A stretch of DNA of 14,302 nucleotides from Candidatus Woesearchaeota archaeon (GCA_016932755.1 JAFGCE010000042.1:1-14302); one strand, 5' to 3'. Shown: positions 6,742-13,103, numbered from the stretch's first letter. Notes: a model not told the origin generated them from the letters alone. Numbers and translations: made by a program.

Positions 6742-7656
6742 ATGATAGCAGCAGACGCAAGAAAATGCCCGGAATGCGGCGGTAACAGTTTCTTTTTTGA
6801 CAGGGAAAGAGGCGAGGTTATCTGCAAAAGTTGCAGCTTTGTTGTAGAGGAAGCTATGATGGACTTTGGCAGAGACAGGGTTCTTGGCAGCGAAGACGCA
6901 GACAAAAAAAGCAGGTCAGGAGCGCCATACGACCCAAGGGTTGTTAATAATCTTTCCACAGAAGTTGGAAGCTATTCAGACATAAGCAAGCTTCCAAAAA
7001 AGACCCAGAACCTCATGAAGAGGATAAAGAGGAAAAACAGGTGGGTCAGCTCAAGCATTGAGCATAATCTTACAAATTCTTTAACAACTTTGAAATTAGT
7101 TTCAGCGCAGCTTAAGATGCCTGAATTTGCAGAAAAAGAGGCAGCAAGAGTGTATAGGGAATGCGCGGAAAAAGGGATTACAGTCGCAAGGCCTGCTGAA
7201 AATGTCATTGCAGGATGCGTCTATATTTCATGCAGGATTTACGGGCTGCCAAAATCTCTTAACGAGGTTTCTGATGTAACACACATCAGCAAGAAAGTTC
7301 TCGGCAAGATGTACAAGCTGATTTCAAGAAAGCTTAATATCAACATAAGGCCCCTGAGCCCTGTTGATTTCATATTAAGGTTTGCAGGAATTCTGGACCT
7401 AAGCGCAAAATCAGAAACAAATGCTGCAAAGATGTACGAGAAATTTGTCAAGCTTGAGCTAACATCAGGAAAATCTCCTGTAAGCATGGCTGCAACAGCG
7501 CTTTACCTTTCAGCTATGATGAACGGAGAAAAGGTTACACAGCAGAAGATGGCAGAGACATCTGGGATAACAGAGACAACTCTGAGAATCAGATGCAAAG
7601 AGATGATTAAGGCGCTGAAGCTTGAGAAGAAGTTCAAGAACAAGATTGCTTTCTGA
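6742..7656 (+). CDS. tfb: Transcription initiation factor B (TFB)
   Basis: Archaeal homologue of TFIIB that joins TBP on the TATA box and recruits RNA polymerase. 304 residues from the chosen start. An N-terminal zinc ribbon has Cys9-X2-Cys12 and Cys28-X2-Cys31, followed by the linker (B-finger) region with KSRSGAPYDP and LSTEVG at about 56-76. Two cyclin-like repeats follow (about 105-195 and 205-295), each with the alanine-rich helices typical of TFB (RPAENVIAGCVYISCR; SPVSMAATALYLSA). The start at 6742 is preceded by AGGTGA at the right distance and puts the ribbon at the N-terminus as in other TFBs. The in-frame Met at 6634 would add 36 residues encoded by the promoter itself. The TyrA-like gene follows 11 nt later and is probably co-transcribed. 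Confidence 0.95.
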   Translation: MIAADARKCPECGGNSFFFDRERGEVICKSCSFVVEEAMMDFGRDRVLGSEDADKKSRSGAPYDPRVVNNLSTEVGSYSDISKLPKKTQNLMKRIKRKNRWVSSSIEHNLTNSLTTLKLVSAQLKMPEFAEKEAARVYRECAEKGITVARPAENVIAGCVYISCRIYGLPKSLNEVSDVTHISKKVLGKMYKLISRKLNINIRPLSPVDFILRFAGILDLSAKSETNAAKMYEKFVKLELTSGKSPVSMAATALYLSAMMNGEKVTQQKMAETSGITETTLRIRCKEMIKALKLEKKFKNKIAF

Positions 7657-7667
7657 AAGCCTGCAAA

Positions 7668-8987
7668 ATGACAAATCTCGCTGTATTCGGGACAGGCATA
7701 ATGGGAGAGTACAGCATAAGGGAGCTTGCGCCCAAATGCGATAAAGTTTACATTAGTTCTGGCAAAGAAAAAAAAGAATTGGAAAAGATGTTCCAGGGAG
7801 ACAAGTTTGTCTTCGCAGACAGCCCTGCACAGGCTGTTGAAAATGCTGATTTTGTTCTTTTCTGCGTTCCTACTGACAAAATAGAAGAGTACATGGCAGA
7901 AGTCCTGCCTTACTGCAGGCAGGGAGCAATAATCTCAGGACAGACAAGCAGGAAAACTCCTGAAGCAGAGGCATTTGACAGGCACATGGCAGAATGCCCT
8001 AATTCAGGGCTGGAGCTGGTCACAATACACACAATGTGCAATCCCGGAAAGTCAGACGCTTCAAAAGAGATTCTTGGCATAATCAACCATAAGGCAGGCG
8101 GAAGGGCATATGAAAAAGCGCTTGAGTTTTACGGAGGCATGTCAGAGCATATTGAGGAATTTGAAAGCGCTGAAGAGCATGATATATGTGTTGCAAACAC
8201 GCAGATAAACACATCAAAGACATTCCTGTCAATCGCAAGCGCATTTGCAAAAGTCGGGTGCTTCCCAGGAATAAGGGAAAGCTACACAACAGCTTTTGAC
8301 GAGATGAAATTTTCTCTTGCAATGAGGGTTGCAAGCCAGGAAGCGCACGTTTACAGGGGAATCCAGTTTGGAAGCAGGCACGGAAAGGCAATTGTCGCTC
8401 CCTCAATAGCAGTGGAAAACGACCTTTACAGGATGGTTGTAGGAGATAAAAGAAGGGATTATGAAGACAGGGTAAGGAACGCTAAAAAGATTATATTCGG
8501 GGATGGGGCATTAGCCCCCATATTGAAAGATGAGGACATGCTGATGTTCGGGAATTTGAAATCAGCACACCCAAACTCGCACTTTTCAATTATAAACTAT
8601 GCTGTTGCATTTGCAGAAAGCGGAAAAAACCCTTTTGCAGATTTGAAGGCAACAACGCCTATGTACACATCCCTTCTTTGTTTGATGGACAGATTGTTCA
8701 TAGCAGAAGGAGCTTTGGAAAGAGCTCTCTCAGCGCCGTTTCTTTATCCTGAAATAAGGACAGATGACCTTGATTTCCATAACGAGATAAACGGATGGTC
8801 AGACGCCCTTGTGTTTGACAATATTGAGGGCTACAACTCAAGGCACGAAAAAATGAGAGCTGTGCTTGACAGCCCTGCAGTTGAATTCCAGTTTCAGAGT
8901 GCTGCAGAAAGAAGCAAAGAAGTCGTAAGAGTCTGCCGTGAAGCAATGGCAAGAGCAATAGAATCAGGAAGAGTTAAAGTCGCTTAA
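7668..8987 (+). CDS. tyrA: Prephenate dehydrogenase, long fungal (Tyr1)-like form
   Basis: Probable NADP-dependent prephenate dehydrogenase for tyrosine synthesis, 439 residues. An N-terminal Rossmann domain has GTGIMG (8-13) and a second strand ending in YISSG, without the acidic residue that would favour NAD. Then come FVLFCVPTD (62-70), IISGQTSRKTPEAEAF (88-103) and VTIHTMCNP (118-126) with His121 in the position of the TyrA catalytic His. The helical half has AEEHD (168-172), ANTQINTSKTFLS, HPNSHFSIIN (301-310), TTPMYTSLL and DDLDFHNEINGW (366-377). From memory, this order of motifs (GGQTSCK-PE-EAFE, EEHD, DTQ, PNSHLS, STPL, DDLEF) is that of yeast Tyr1, a family distinct from the roughly 280-residue prokaryotic TyrA. 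Function is inferred from this resemblance. It follows TFB by 11 nt on the same strand. Confidence 0.8.
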   Translation: MTNLAVFGTGIMGEYSIRELAPKCDKVYISSGKEKKELEKMFQGDKFVFADSPAQAVENADFVLFCVPTDKIEEYMAEVLPYCRQGAIISGQTSRKTPEAEAFDRHMAECPNSGLELVTIHTMCNPGKSDASKEILGIINHKAGGRAYEKALEFYGGMSEHIEEFESAEEHDICVANTQINTSKTFLSIASAFAKVGCFPGIRESYTTAFDEMKFSLAMRVASQEAHVYRGIQFGSRHGKAIVAPSIAVENDLYRMVVGDKRRDYEDRVRNAKKIIFGDGALAPILKDEDMLMFGNLKSAHPNSHFSIINYAVAFAESGKNPFADLKATTPMYTSLLCLMDRLFIAEGALERALSAPFLYPEIRTDDLDFHNEINGWSDALVFDNIEGYNSRHEKMRAVLDSPAVEFQFQSAAERSKEVVRVCREAMARAIESGRVKVA

Positions 8988-8999
8988 TTCTATAGAAAC

Positions 9000-9009
9000 C
9001 TTTATAAAT
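9000..9009 (+). promoter_or_regulatory. TATA box of rps12
   Basis: CTTTATAAAT, centred about 28 nt before the ATG at 9033, with no Shine-Dalgarno in between, indicates a separate leaderless promoter for rps12 even though the TyrA-like gene ends only 45 nt upstream. Confidence 0.65.
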
Positions 9010-9032
9010 GGGCATAAAATCCTCTGTACATA

Positions 9033-9470
9033 ATGGGAAAGAAATCAAAAGGGCTTAACGCTGCAAAGAAGCTGAAGTCAAGAAGAAGAAAAAGCAGATG
9101 GGCCCACAGGGAATATATCAGGAAAACACTTCATCTTAAAGAGAAATCTGACCCTCTTGAAGGCGCTTCACAGGCAAGGGGAATAGTTCTTGAAAAAGTC
9201 CAGCTTGAGGCAAAGCAGCCAAACTCAGCAATGAGGAAGTGCGTCAAGGTCCAGCTTATCAAAAACGGCAGGCAGATTACAGCTTTCTGCCCTGGCGACG
9301 GAGCAACAAAGCTGATAGACGAGCACGACGAAGTTCATGTTGAGTGCATCGGCGGAAGGATGGGAAGGTCAAAAGGAGACATTCCAGGAGTCAGATGGTG
9401 CGTTACAAAAGTCAACAGCCAGTCTCTTCCTGCGCTATTGCACGGAAAGATTGAGAAAGCAAGGAAATAA
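9033..9470 (+). CDS. rps12: Ribosomal protein uS12 (archaeal S12/S23e type)
   Basis: Small-subunit protein at the decoding centre, 145 residues, with the extended archaeal/eukaryotic N-terminus (GLNAAKKLKSRRRKSRWAHR). The conserved loop KQPNSAMRK (61-69), the strand CVKVQLIKNGRQI, the loop CPGDGA (86-91) and the HVECIGGRMGRSKGDIPGV region (102-120) are all present. In many archaea it follows nusA in the polymerase operon. Here it is about 5.5 kb away with its own promoter, and no rps7 follows; instead an opposite-strand gene ends 3 nt after its stop codon. Confidence 0.97.
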   Translation: MGKKSKGLNAAKKLKSRRRKSRWAHREYIRKTLHLKEKSDPLEGASQARGIVLEKVQLEAKQPNSAMRKCVKVQLIKNGRQITAFCPGDGATKLIDEHDEVHVECIGGRMGRSKGDIPGVRWCVTKVNSQSLPALLHGKIEKARK

Positions 9471-9472
9471 GC

Positions 9473-9808
9473 TTATTCTGCAGATTGAAGCTGAACATTT
9501 TCTTTTTCAGGTTTCTTTTCATGCCGAAGCCCTAATTTTTCAAGAAATACGCGTTCCTCTTCAGGTGTCAGCCCTCTGTATTCAATTCCCATCTGTTCCA
9601 AAAACATTGCCGCAGATTTAATAGGCCTGTTCTGTTTTGCCTTAATTCCTTCTGCAACAGCTTTCCTCAGCAGGGGCTGGTCTGCCAGCTCCTCAACAGT
9701 TTTGCCGCAGGTAAGTGTTGTGCTGTCATCAGGATGATAGACCCTGACAACGTATGTATCATGCTCAAAGTAATAAACAAGAAGCGGTCTTTCGTGTTCC
9801 CACACCAT
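9473..9808 (-). CDS. Small orphan protein, function unknown
   Basis: A 111-residue soluble protein from the chosen start; not recognised. The N-terminal 35 residues look like a beta hairpin (RPLLVYYFEHDTYVVRVYHP), then helices (KTVEELADQPLLRKAVAEGI and SAAMFLEQMGIEY), a TPEEERVFLEKLGL segment and a charged tail rich in Lys, Glu and Gln. The frame also has an ATG at 9829, which would add seven residues, but the TATA box at about 9832-9841 is centred 28 nt from the ATG at 9808 and only about 7 nt from 9829. A leaderless start at 9808 is therefore more likely. Convergent with rps12, with 2 nt between stop codons. Confidence 0.7.
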   Translation of the reverse strand: MVWEHERPLLVYYFEHDTYVVRVYHPDDSTTLTCGKTVEELADQPLLRKAVAEGIKAKQNRPIKSAAMFLEQMGIEYRGLTPEEERVFLEKLGLRHEKKPEKENVQLQSAE

Positions 9809-9831
9809 TTTAACCGGAAGGAAACACATCT

Positions 9832-9841
9832 AATATAAAAA
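9832..9841 (-). promoter_or_regulatory. TATA box deciding the start at 9808
   Basis: Minus strand TTTTTATATT, about 28 nt upstream of the ATG at 9808. It is too close to the ATG at 9829 to serve that start. Confidence 0.5.
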
Positions 9842-9850
9842 AATAGCGAA

Positions 9851-10108
9851 TTAGTTTTTAAATGCCGCCTTTCTTTTAACAAGCGCAAAAGCAACTGCTG
9901 AACCCAGAATAATGAAAGAGCCGAGATAAATGCTGGACATGTCACCACTTTCATCAGCAGCATCGCATATATTTTCCTGAGAGCAGTTTGGGGGGAAACA
10001 GCAGGTTTCTGAAATAACAAGCCCGGTTATGCCCCTTCCCAATAGGAATATTCCTAAAAGCGCAAAAATAACTAATAAAAAAGATATTTTTTTGTCCACT
10101 GCAATCAC
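9851..10108 (-). CDS. Small two-helix membrane protein with Cys-rich external loop
   Basis: An 85-residue protein with membrane helices at about residues 9-32 and 59-77. Lysines before the first and KRK after the second place both ends in the cytoplasm and the loop outside. The loop holds Cys36, Cys37, Cys42 and Cys48 (pattern CC-X4-C-X5-C, with CCFPPNC visible) and is otherwise acidic, suited to a disulfide pair or a metal site. It starts with GTG and overlaps the stop of the lipoprotein gene by 4 nt (GTGA), so the two are co-translated and probably work together at the membrane. No family name can be given; specific function is unknown. Confidence 0.75.
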   Translation of the reverse strand: MIAVDKKISFLLVIFALLGIFLLGRGITGLVISETCCFPPNCSQENICDAADESGDMSSIYLGSFIILGSAVAFALVKRKAAFKN

Positions 10109-10629
10109 TCTATCTCAAAGTAATAGAACCCTTCCTGAGGCCCTTCCTCTTCCTTGGACGCGAAAACTGCCTTGTAAGTCACTTTGTATATTCCCGGGTT
10201 AAGCTCCTGCTCAACATATGCGATAGCAACCAATGAGTCTGTGTCAGCTATTATTGTGTCCTGAAGCTGGAACCAGATATCCTGGGTTTTGTCCCAAAGC
10301 TTTATCTCAGTCCCTTTTGTAAGGGGGTAGTTGAAGATAATCTCGACTTTTCTTGGTGTTCCTGTTACTGTCTCGCCTATTTCAGGATGCGAGTTAAGGT
10401 AGTGTATTGTCTTTTTAAATTCATTAAGCAGCCCCATTGACTCTGAAGAAGGCATTTCCTCCTGAGGCGCAGGCTCGTGCGAGGGCACAACAATATTCTC
10501 CTCAACTGCAGGAGGCTGCTCCTCATACCCTGTGTCAGCCTGTTCAGGCGTAAGCTCCTCTTCAGCAGGCTGGCAGCCTGCTATTAGTATTGAAATCATC
10601 AAGAACGCAACAATAAGCTTCAGATTCAT
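10105..10629 (-). CDS. Lipoprotein with CopC-like domain
   Basis: A 174-residue exported protein. Residues 2-18 are a hydrophobic signal followed by the lipobox LIAGC with Cys19 as lipidation site, so the protein is anchored to the outer face of the membrane. Residues 20-65 are a Pro/Glu-rich flexible linker. Residues 74-174 resemble the CopC/YobA copper-binding beta sandwich: HPEIGETVTGTPRKVEIIFN (81-100), GTEIKLWD, LNPGIYKVTYKAVFAS (143-158) and a final GFYYFEIE. In CopC the Cu(II) site uses the mature N-terminal His and a later Asp-X-His. His76 and His81 are near the domain start, but the late His is replaced by an acidic run, so copper binding is doubtful. GAGGTGAT (10633-10640) is a strong ribosome binding site. 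First gene of a two-gene unit. Confidence 0.8.
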   Translation of the reverse strand: MNLKLIVAFLMISILIAGCQPAEEELTPEQADTGYEEQPPAVEENIVVPSHEPAPQEEMPSSESMGLLNEFKKTIHYLNSHPEIGETVTGTPRKVEIIFNYPLTKGTEIKLWDKTQDIWFQLQDTIIADTDSLVAIAYVEQELNPGIYKVTYKAVFASKEEEGPQEGFYYFEIE

Positions 10630-10673
10630 GAAATCACCTCGGTTTTTTAATTGATAAAAATAATTGAACTCTT

Positions 10674-10683
10674 AGTATAAAAG
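10674..10683 (-). promoter_or_regulatory. TATA box of the lipoprotein unit
   Basis: Minus strand ACTTTTATAC, about 50 nt before the ATG. It predicts a short leader of roughly 20 nt containing the GAGGTGAT ribosome binding site. Confidence 0.45.
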
Positions 10684-10694
10684 TTTTTCTATAC

Positions 10695-11066
10695 CTAAAA
10701 CATCAGATCAAGCTCATCTGATGTAACAACAATCTCTTTTCTGGGCTCCTGCTTCAAAGGCAGAACGCCCTTTTTCTCCTGTTTTTTGGCAGGCTCTTCG
10801 CCTTTCTCAAGCCTTGAAAATATTTCCTGGTTGTAGCTCTTTGCCTTTTGCCAGCTCACGTTCCCGCACCTGAAACAGCTGAAATAAGCGCCGAACTTTC
10901 CGGTTTTCAGGTCAAGATAGTCCCCGCAGATGCATTTCAGGTCAGGAAGCTTCTGCTCCCTGTGGCTGCTGCAGACAGGAACTCCTTCATCATTTTTTGT
11001 TACAGCCTGCCTGCTGCAGAAAGGGCACCTGTCAATCCTGTAAGAGCCGTAAACTTTATTTCTCAT
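10695..11066 (-). CDS. Protein with two zinc ribbons
   Basis: A 123-residue protein. The first zinc site is Cys14-X2-Cys17 with Cys32-X2-His35. The second is Cys45-X-Cys47 with Cys64-X2-Cys67, where LKTGKFGAYFSCFRCG recalls the zinc ribbons at the C-terminus of topoisomerase I. A helix (SWQKAKSYNQEIFSRLEKGE) and a basic disordered stretch (about 90-112) follow. The protein ends with an acidic-hydrophobic tip, SDELDLMF, which looks like a peptide for docking onto a partner. A nucleic-acid or replication/repair role is suggested by the ribbons but not shown. A TATA box is centred about 29 nt upstream of the ATG, implying a leaderless mRNA. I cannot name the family. Confidence 0.8.
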   Translation of the reverse strand: MRNKVYGSYRIDRCPFCSRQAVTKNDEGVPVCSSHREQKLPDLKCICGDYLDLKTGKFGAYFSCFRCGNVSWQKAKSYNQEIFSRLEKGEEPAKKQEKKGVLPLKQEPRKEIVVTSDELDLMF

Positions 11067-11090
11067 GATAGAACTATTCCATGACCTGTT

Positions 11091-11100
11091 TTTAAATTTA
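11091..11100 (-). promoter_or_regulatory. TATA box of the zinc-ribbon gene
   Basis: Minus strand TAAATTTAAA, centred about 29 nt upstream of the ATG at 11066, with no Shine-Dalgarno sequence. Confidence 0.5.
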
Positions 11101-11103
11101 ACT

Positions 11104-11117
11104 AAAAAACAAAAAAA
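11104..11117 (-). terminator. Oligo-T terminator of the acidic mini-gene
   Basis: The minus-strand RNA reads seven T, one G, six T, starting 20 nt after the mini-gene stop. Oligo-T runs are the known intrinsic terminator of archaeal RNA polymerase. Confidence 0.6.
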
Positions 11118-11137
11118 CTGTTCAGGATGAATGACAC

Positions 11138-11209
11138 TTAACTGAAATCGTTATCGCTATTGTCATCATCGCTGTCATCATAATCATCATAGTCGTCATA
11201 ATCTTCCAT
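11138..11209 (-). CDS. Hyper-acidic 23-residue mini-protein
   Basis: A short open frame begins with MEDYDDYDDYDDSDDD and ends NDFS before TAA. It has 12 Asp, one Glu, three Tyr and no Lys, Arg or His, so it would be strongly negative and unstructured without a partner. It has the full signals of a gene: GGGAGG ribosome binding site about 7 nt before the ATG, a TATA box (11259-11267) at the right distance upstream, and an oligo-T terminator just after it. It fills an otherwise empty stretch between metK and the zinc-ribbon gene. Codons vary (GAT and GAC are mixed), which argues against a pure triplet repeat. Possible roles are a DNA mimic, a metal or Ca2+ binder, or a polypeptide ligand for a basic protein. 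Function is unknown. Confidence 0.55.
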   Translation of the reverse strand: MEDYDDYDDYDDSDDDNSDNDFS

Positions 11210-11221
11210 TTTTTTGCCTCC

Positions 11222-11237
11222 CCTGAGACTATTCAGG
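11222..11237 (-). promoter_or_regulatory. Leader hairpin of the mini-gene
   Basis: CCTGA and TCAGG form a 5-bp stem with a 6-nt loop, at the predicted 5' end of the transcript and directly before the GGGAGG ribosome binding site. It may protect the 5' end or control access to the site; this is inferred from position. Confidence 0.35.
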
Positions 11238-11258
11238 ATTTACTAAAAAATGTCTTCT

Positions 11259-11267
11259 ATAAAATAT
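11259..11267 (-). promoter_or_regulatory. TATA box of the acidic mini-gene
   Basis: Minus strand TATATTTTATAG-like sequence. A start about 27 nt downstream (near 11236) would give a leader of roughly 27 nt. The remaining 11270-11351 carries no gene that I can see. Confidence 0.5.
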
Positions 11268-11351
11268 AGCAAAGAGTGGGTGGCAAACTTCCGAGAACAA
11301 GAATATTGAATAAGATTGGATATGCCTGGATGTATTTAAAGCTTTCTGAAA

Positions 11352-11369
11352 GAATTAAAAAAATAAAAA
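11352..11369 (-). terminator. Oligo-T terminator of metK
   Basis: The minus-strand RNA reads five T, one A, seven T, then AATTC, beginning 3-4 nt after the metK stop codon. Confidence 0.6.
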
Positions 11370-11372
11370 CAC

Positions 11373-12596
11373 CTACTCATCAAGCATTATGTCTTCGCCG
11401 TGGTATTTTGGCTTGGCAAGATGCCCTGCCTCCCTTCTGAGGACAGATGCCTTGTCAGTATGCTCCCATGTAAAGTCAGGGTCGCTCCTTCCGAAATGCC
11501 CGTAGCATGCTGTTTTCTGGTATATAGGCCTTCTCAGCTTCAGATGGCTCAGTATGTCAGCAGGCTTCAGCGGAAAGTGCTTCACTACCATCTCTGTTAT
11601 TTTTTTCTCAGGTATCCTGTTTGTGCCGAATGTGTGCACAAGGACAGAAACAGGCTTTGCAACGCCTATGGCATATGCAAGCTGGACTTCGCATTTCTCT
11701 GCAAGCCCTGCTGCAACAACATTCTTTGCTATGTACCTTGCTGCATAAGCTGCTGACCTGTCAACTTTTGAAGGGTCTTTTCCTGAGAAAGCGCCTCCTC
11801 CGTGCGCCCCATGCCCTCCGTATGTGTCAACAATGATTTTCCTTCCTGTCAGTCCTGCGTCAGCAAAAGGGCCTCCCCTTACGAATTTCCCTGTCGGATT
11901 GACATAGATTATTGTGTTTTTGTCAAGCCATTTTCCGCAGACAGGCTTGATTATTGTCCTGAAAACGTCTTTCTTTATTTTTGAGTGGGTGACAGTAGGG
12001 TCATGCTGAAGCGAAACAACAACCGTGTGCGCCCTTACAGGCTGTCCATTGTCATATTCAATTGTAACCTGGCATTTTCCGTCAGGCCTCAAATATTTCA
12101 GGATTCCTTTCTTCCTTGCCTCTGCAGACCTCATTGAAATCTTATGAGCCAAAAGTATAGGCAAAGGCATCATTTCCCTTGTTTCATCTGTTGCGTATCC
12201 AAACATCATCCCCTGGTCTCCTGCGCCCTGCTCTGAGCCTGCTTTTCCTGCTGCTGAAGCTGCGTTTACTCCCTGGGCTATGTCAGGAGACTGCTCCTCA
12301 ATATGGGTAAGGACTGCGCATGTTTCCCATTCAATCCCGTGCTCTGCTTTTGTGTAGCCTATTTTTTTTAATGTCTGCCTTGCAATTGAGGGAATGTCAA
12401 CATACGCTTTTGTTGTTATCTCGCCTGCAACAAGAACCATTCCGGTTTTTGTCAAACATTCGCATGCAACCCTTCCCATAGGGTCGTGCTTCAGAATTGC
12501 GTCAAGAACAGCGTCTGAAATCTGGTCGCATACCTTGTCCGGATGCCCCTCGAAAACGCTTTCTGATGTAAACAAGTATTTTCCGTTTTTGTTCAT
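11373..12596 (-). CDS. metK: S-adenosylmethionine synthetase, bacterial/eukaryotic type
   Basis: Makes S-adenosylmethionine from methionine and ATP. 407 residues from the chosen start. Signatures are EGHPDKVCDQISDAVLDA (16-33, with the catalytic His18 and Asp20), GAGDQGMMFGYATDET (124-139), a VNPTGKFVRGGPFADAGLTG segment, and the Gly-rich GGGAFSGKDPSKVDRSAAY (266-284). The C-terminus has ACYGHFGR and FTWEHTD. This is the MetK family of bacteria and eukaryotes, not the highly divergent archaeal MAT family found in most archaea, so transfer from bacteria is likely. GGTGAT ends 3 nt before the ATG at 12596 and decides this start. An in-frame GTG at 12608 would put four extra residues over the ribosome binding site. 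A TATA-like AT stretch is at about 12620-12632. Confidence 0.96.
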   Translation of the reverse strand: MNKNGKYLFTSESVFEGHPDKVCDQISDAVLDAILKHDPMGRVACECLTKTGMVLVAGEITTKAYVDIPSIARQTLKKIGYTKAEHGIEWETCAVLTHIEEQSPDIAQGVNAASAAGKAGSEQGAGDQGMMFGYATDETREMMPLPILLAHKISMRSAEARKKGILKYLRPDGKCQVTIEYDNGQPVRAHTVVVSLQHDPTVTHSKIKKDVFRTIIKPVCGKWLDKNTIIYVNPTGKFVRGGPFADAGLTGRKIIVDTYGGHGAHGGGAFSGKDPSKVDRSAAYAARYIAKNVVAAGLAEKCEVQLAYAIGVAKPVSVLVHTFGTNRIPEKKITEMVVKHFPLKPADILSHLKLRRPIYQKTACYGHFGRSDPDFTWEHTDKASVLRREAGHLAKPKYHGEDIMLDE

Positions 12597-12639
12597 TTTA
12601 TCACCCACAAAATATTCTACATTTTATTTTAATGAAATC

Positions 12640-12936
12640 CTATTTAATTGTTGCGGTTGCAAGCACTGCTGCATCTTCTGCTTTCTCCCTCTCAAGCTCT
12701 GCCCTCTGCCTTTCAATTATTGCTCTTGACACCGGAGTAAAATGCTCGTCAGGGATAGTAGTCCATGCATTGTTTCTTGCATAGTGCCCTTTGCTTCCTT
12801 CACAAGAAACTGTTCCTTCCGTAGATGGTTCCGGAAGCCTCTTGAAGCATCCGCCTGCAACAGAATACTGCCAATTTCCTCCATACCGCTCCTCAAGCCT
12901 TCTTGCTTCATCTGCAATGATATTGTTGTATGCCAT
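12640..12936 (-). CDS. Small orphan protein, function unknown
   Basis: A 98-residue soluble protein, not recognised. It has an N-terminal helix (NNIIADEARRLEERYGG), a middle with WQYSVAGGCFKRLPEP and a Cys30/Cys45 pair, a GHYARNNAWTTIPDEHF stretch, and a C-terminal charged helix (SRAIIERQRAELEREKAEDA) that could form a coiled coil. The start is fixed by the perfect GGAGGT (12944-12949) 7 nt before the ATG at 12936. The in-frame GTG at 12951 overlaps that site and is rejected. A TATA box lies about 55 nt upstream. The gene is 43 nt before metK on the same strand and might be partly co-transcribed, although metK has its own signals. Confidence 0.75.
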   Translation of the reverse strand: MAYNNIIADEARRLEERYGGNWQYSVAGGCFKRLPEPSTEGTVSCEGSKGHYARNNAWTTIPDEHFTPVSRAIIERQRAELEREKAEDAAVLATATIK

Positions 12937-12987
12937 TTCACTTACCTCCACTCATTTATCTGACTATTGTTAGAAGACAAATATTCC

Positions 12988-12996
12988 TTTTATAAA
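12988..12996 (-). promoter_or_regulatory. TATA box of the 12640-12936 gene
   Basis: Minus strand TTTATAAAA. It predicts a start near 12965 and a leader of about 29 nt containing GGAGGT. Confidence 0.55.
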
Positions 12997-13049
12997 CATT
13001 CTTGAAAAAAATATTCTGATTGGAATAAATATCGGAGGTTCAATTCTTT

Positions 13050-13103
13050 AGTCCCAATCGCTCTAGTGTAGCAATTCAGTATAGTGGTGGACTGGTTTGC
13101 TAC
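13050..13103 (+). repeat. Crossing inverted repeats in the intergenic region
   Basis: AGTCC (13050-13054) can pair with GGACT (13089-13093), and GTAGCAA (13068-13074) with TTGCTAC (13097-13103). The second arm of each pair lies so that the two stems cross, as in a pseudoknot, or exclude each other. No coding frame covers this part. Confidence 0.35.

Noticed and set aside
11119..11150. A C/D box guide RNA suggested by GATGAATGA and CTGA on the plus strand.
   Set aside because: Box C is imperfect, there is no second C'/D' pair at the right distance, and the segment overlaps the mini-gene end.
11141..11209. The GAT/GAC-rich stretch as a simple triplet microsatellite.
   Set aside because: The codons are mixed with TAT, AGC and AAT, and are framed by a ribosome binding site and terminator, so a gene explains it better, though the protein is not proven.
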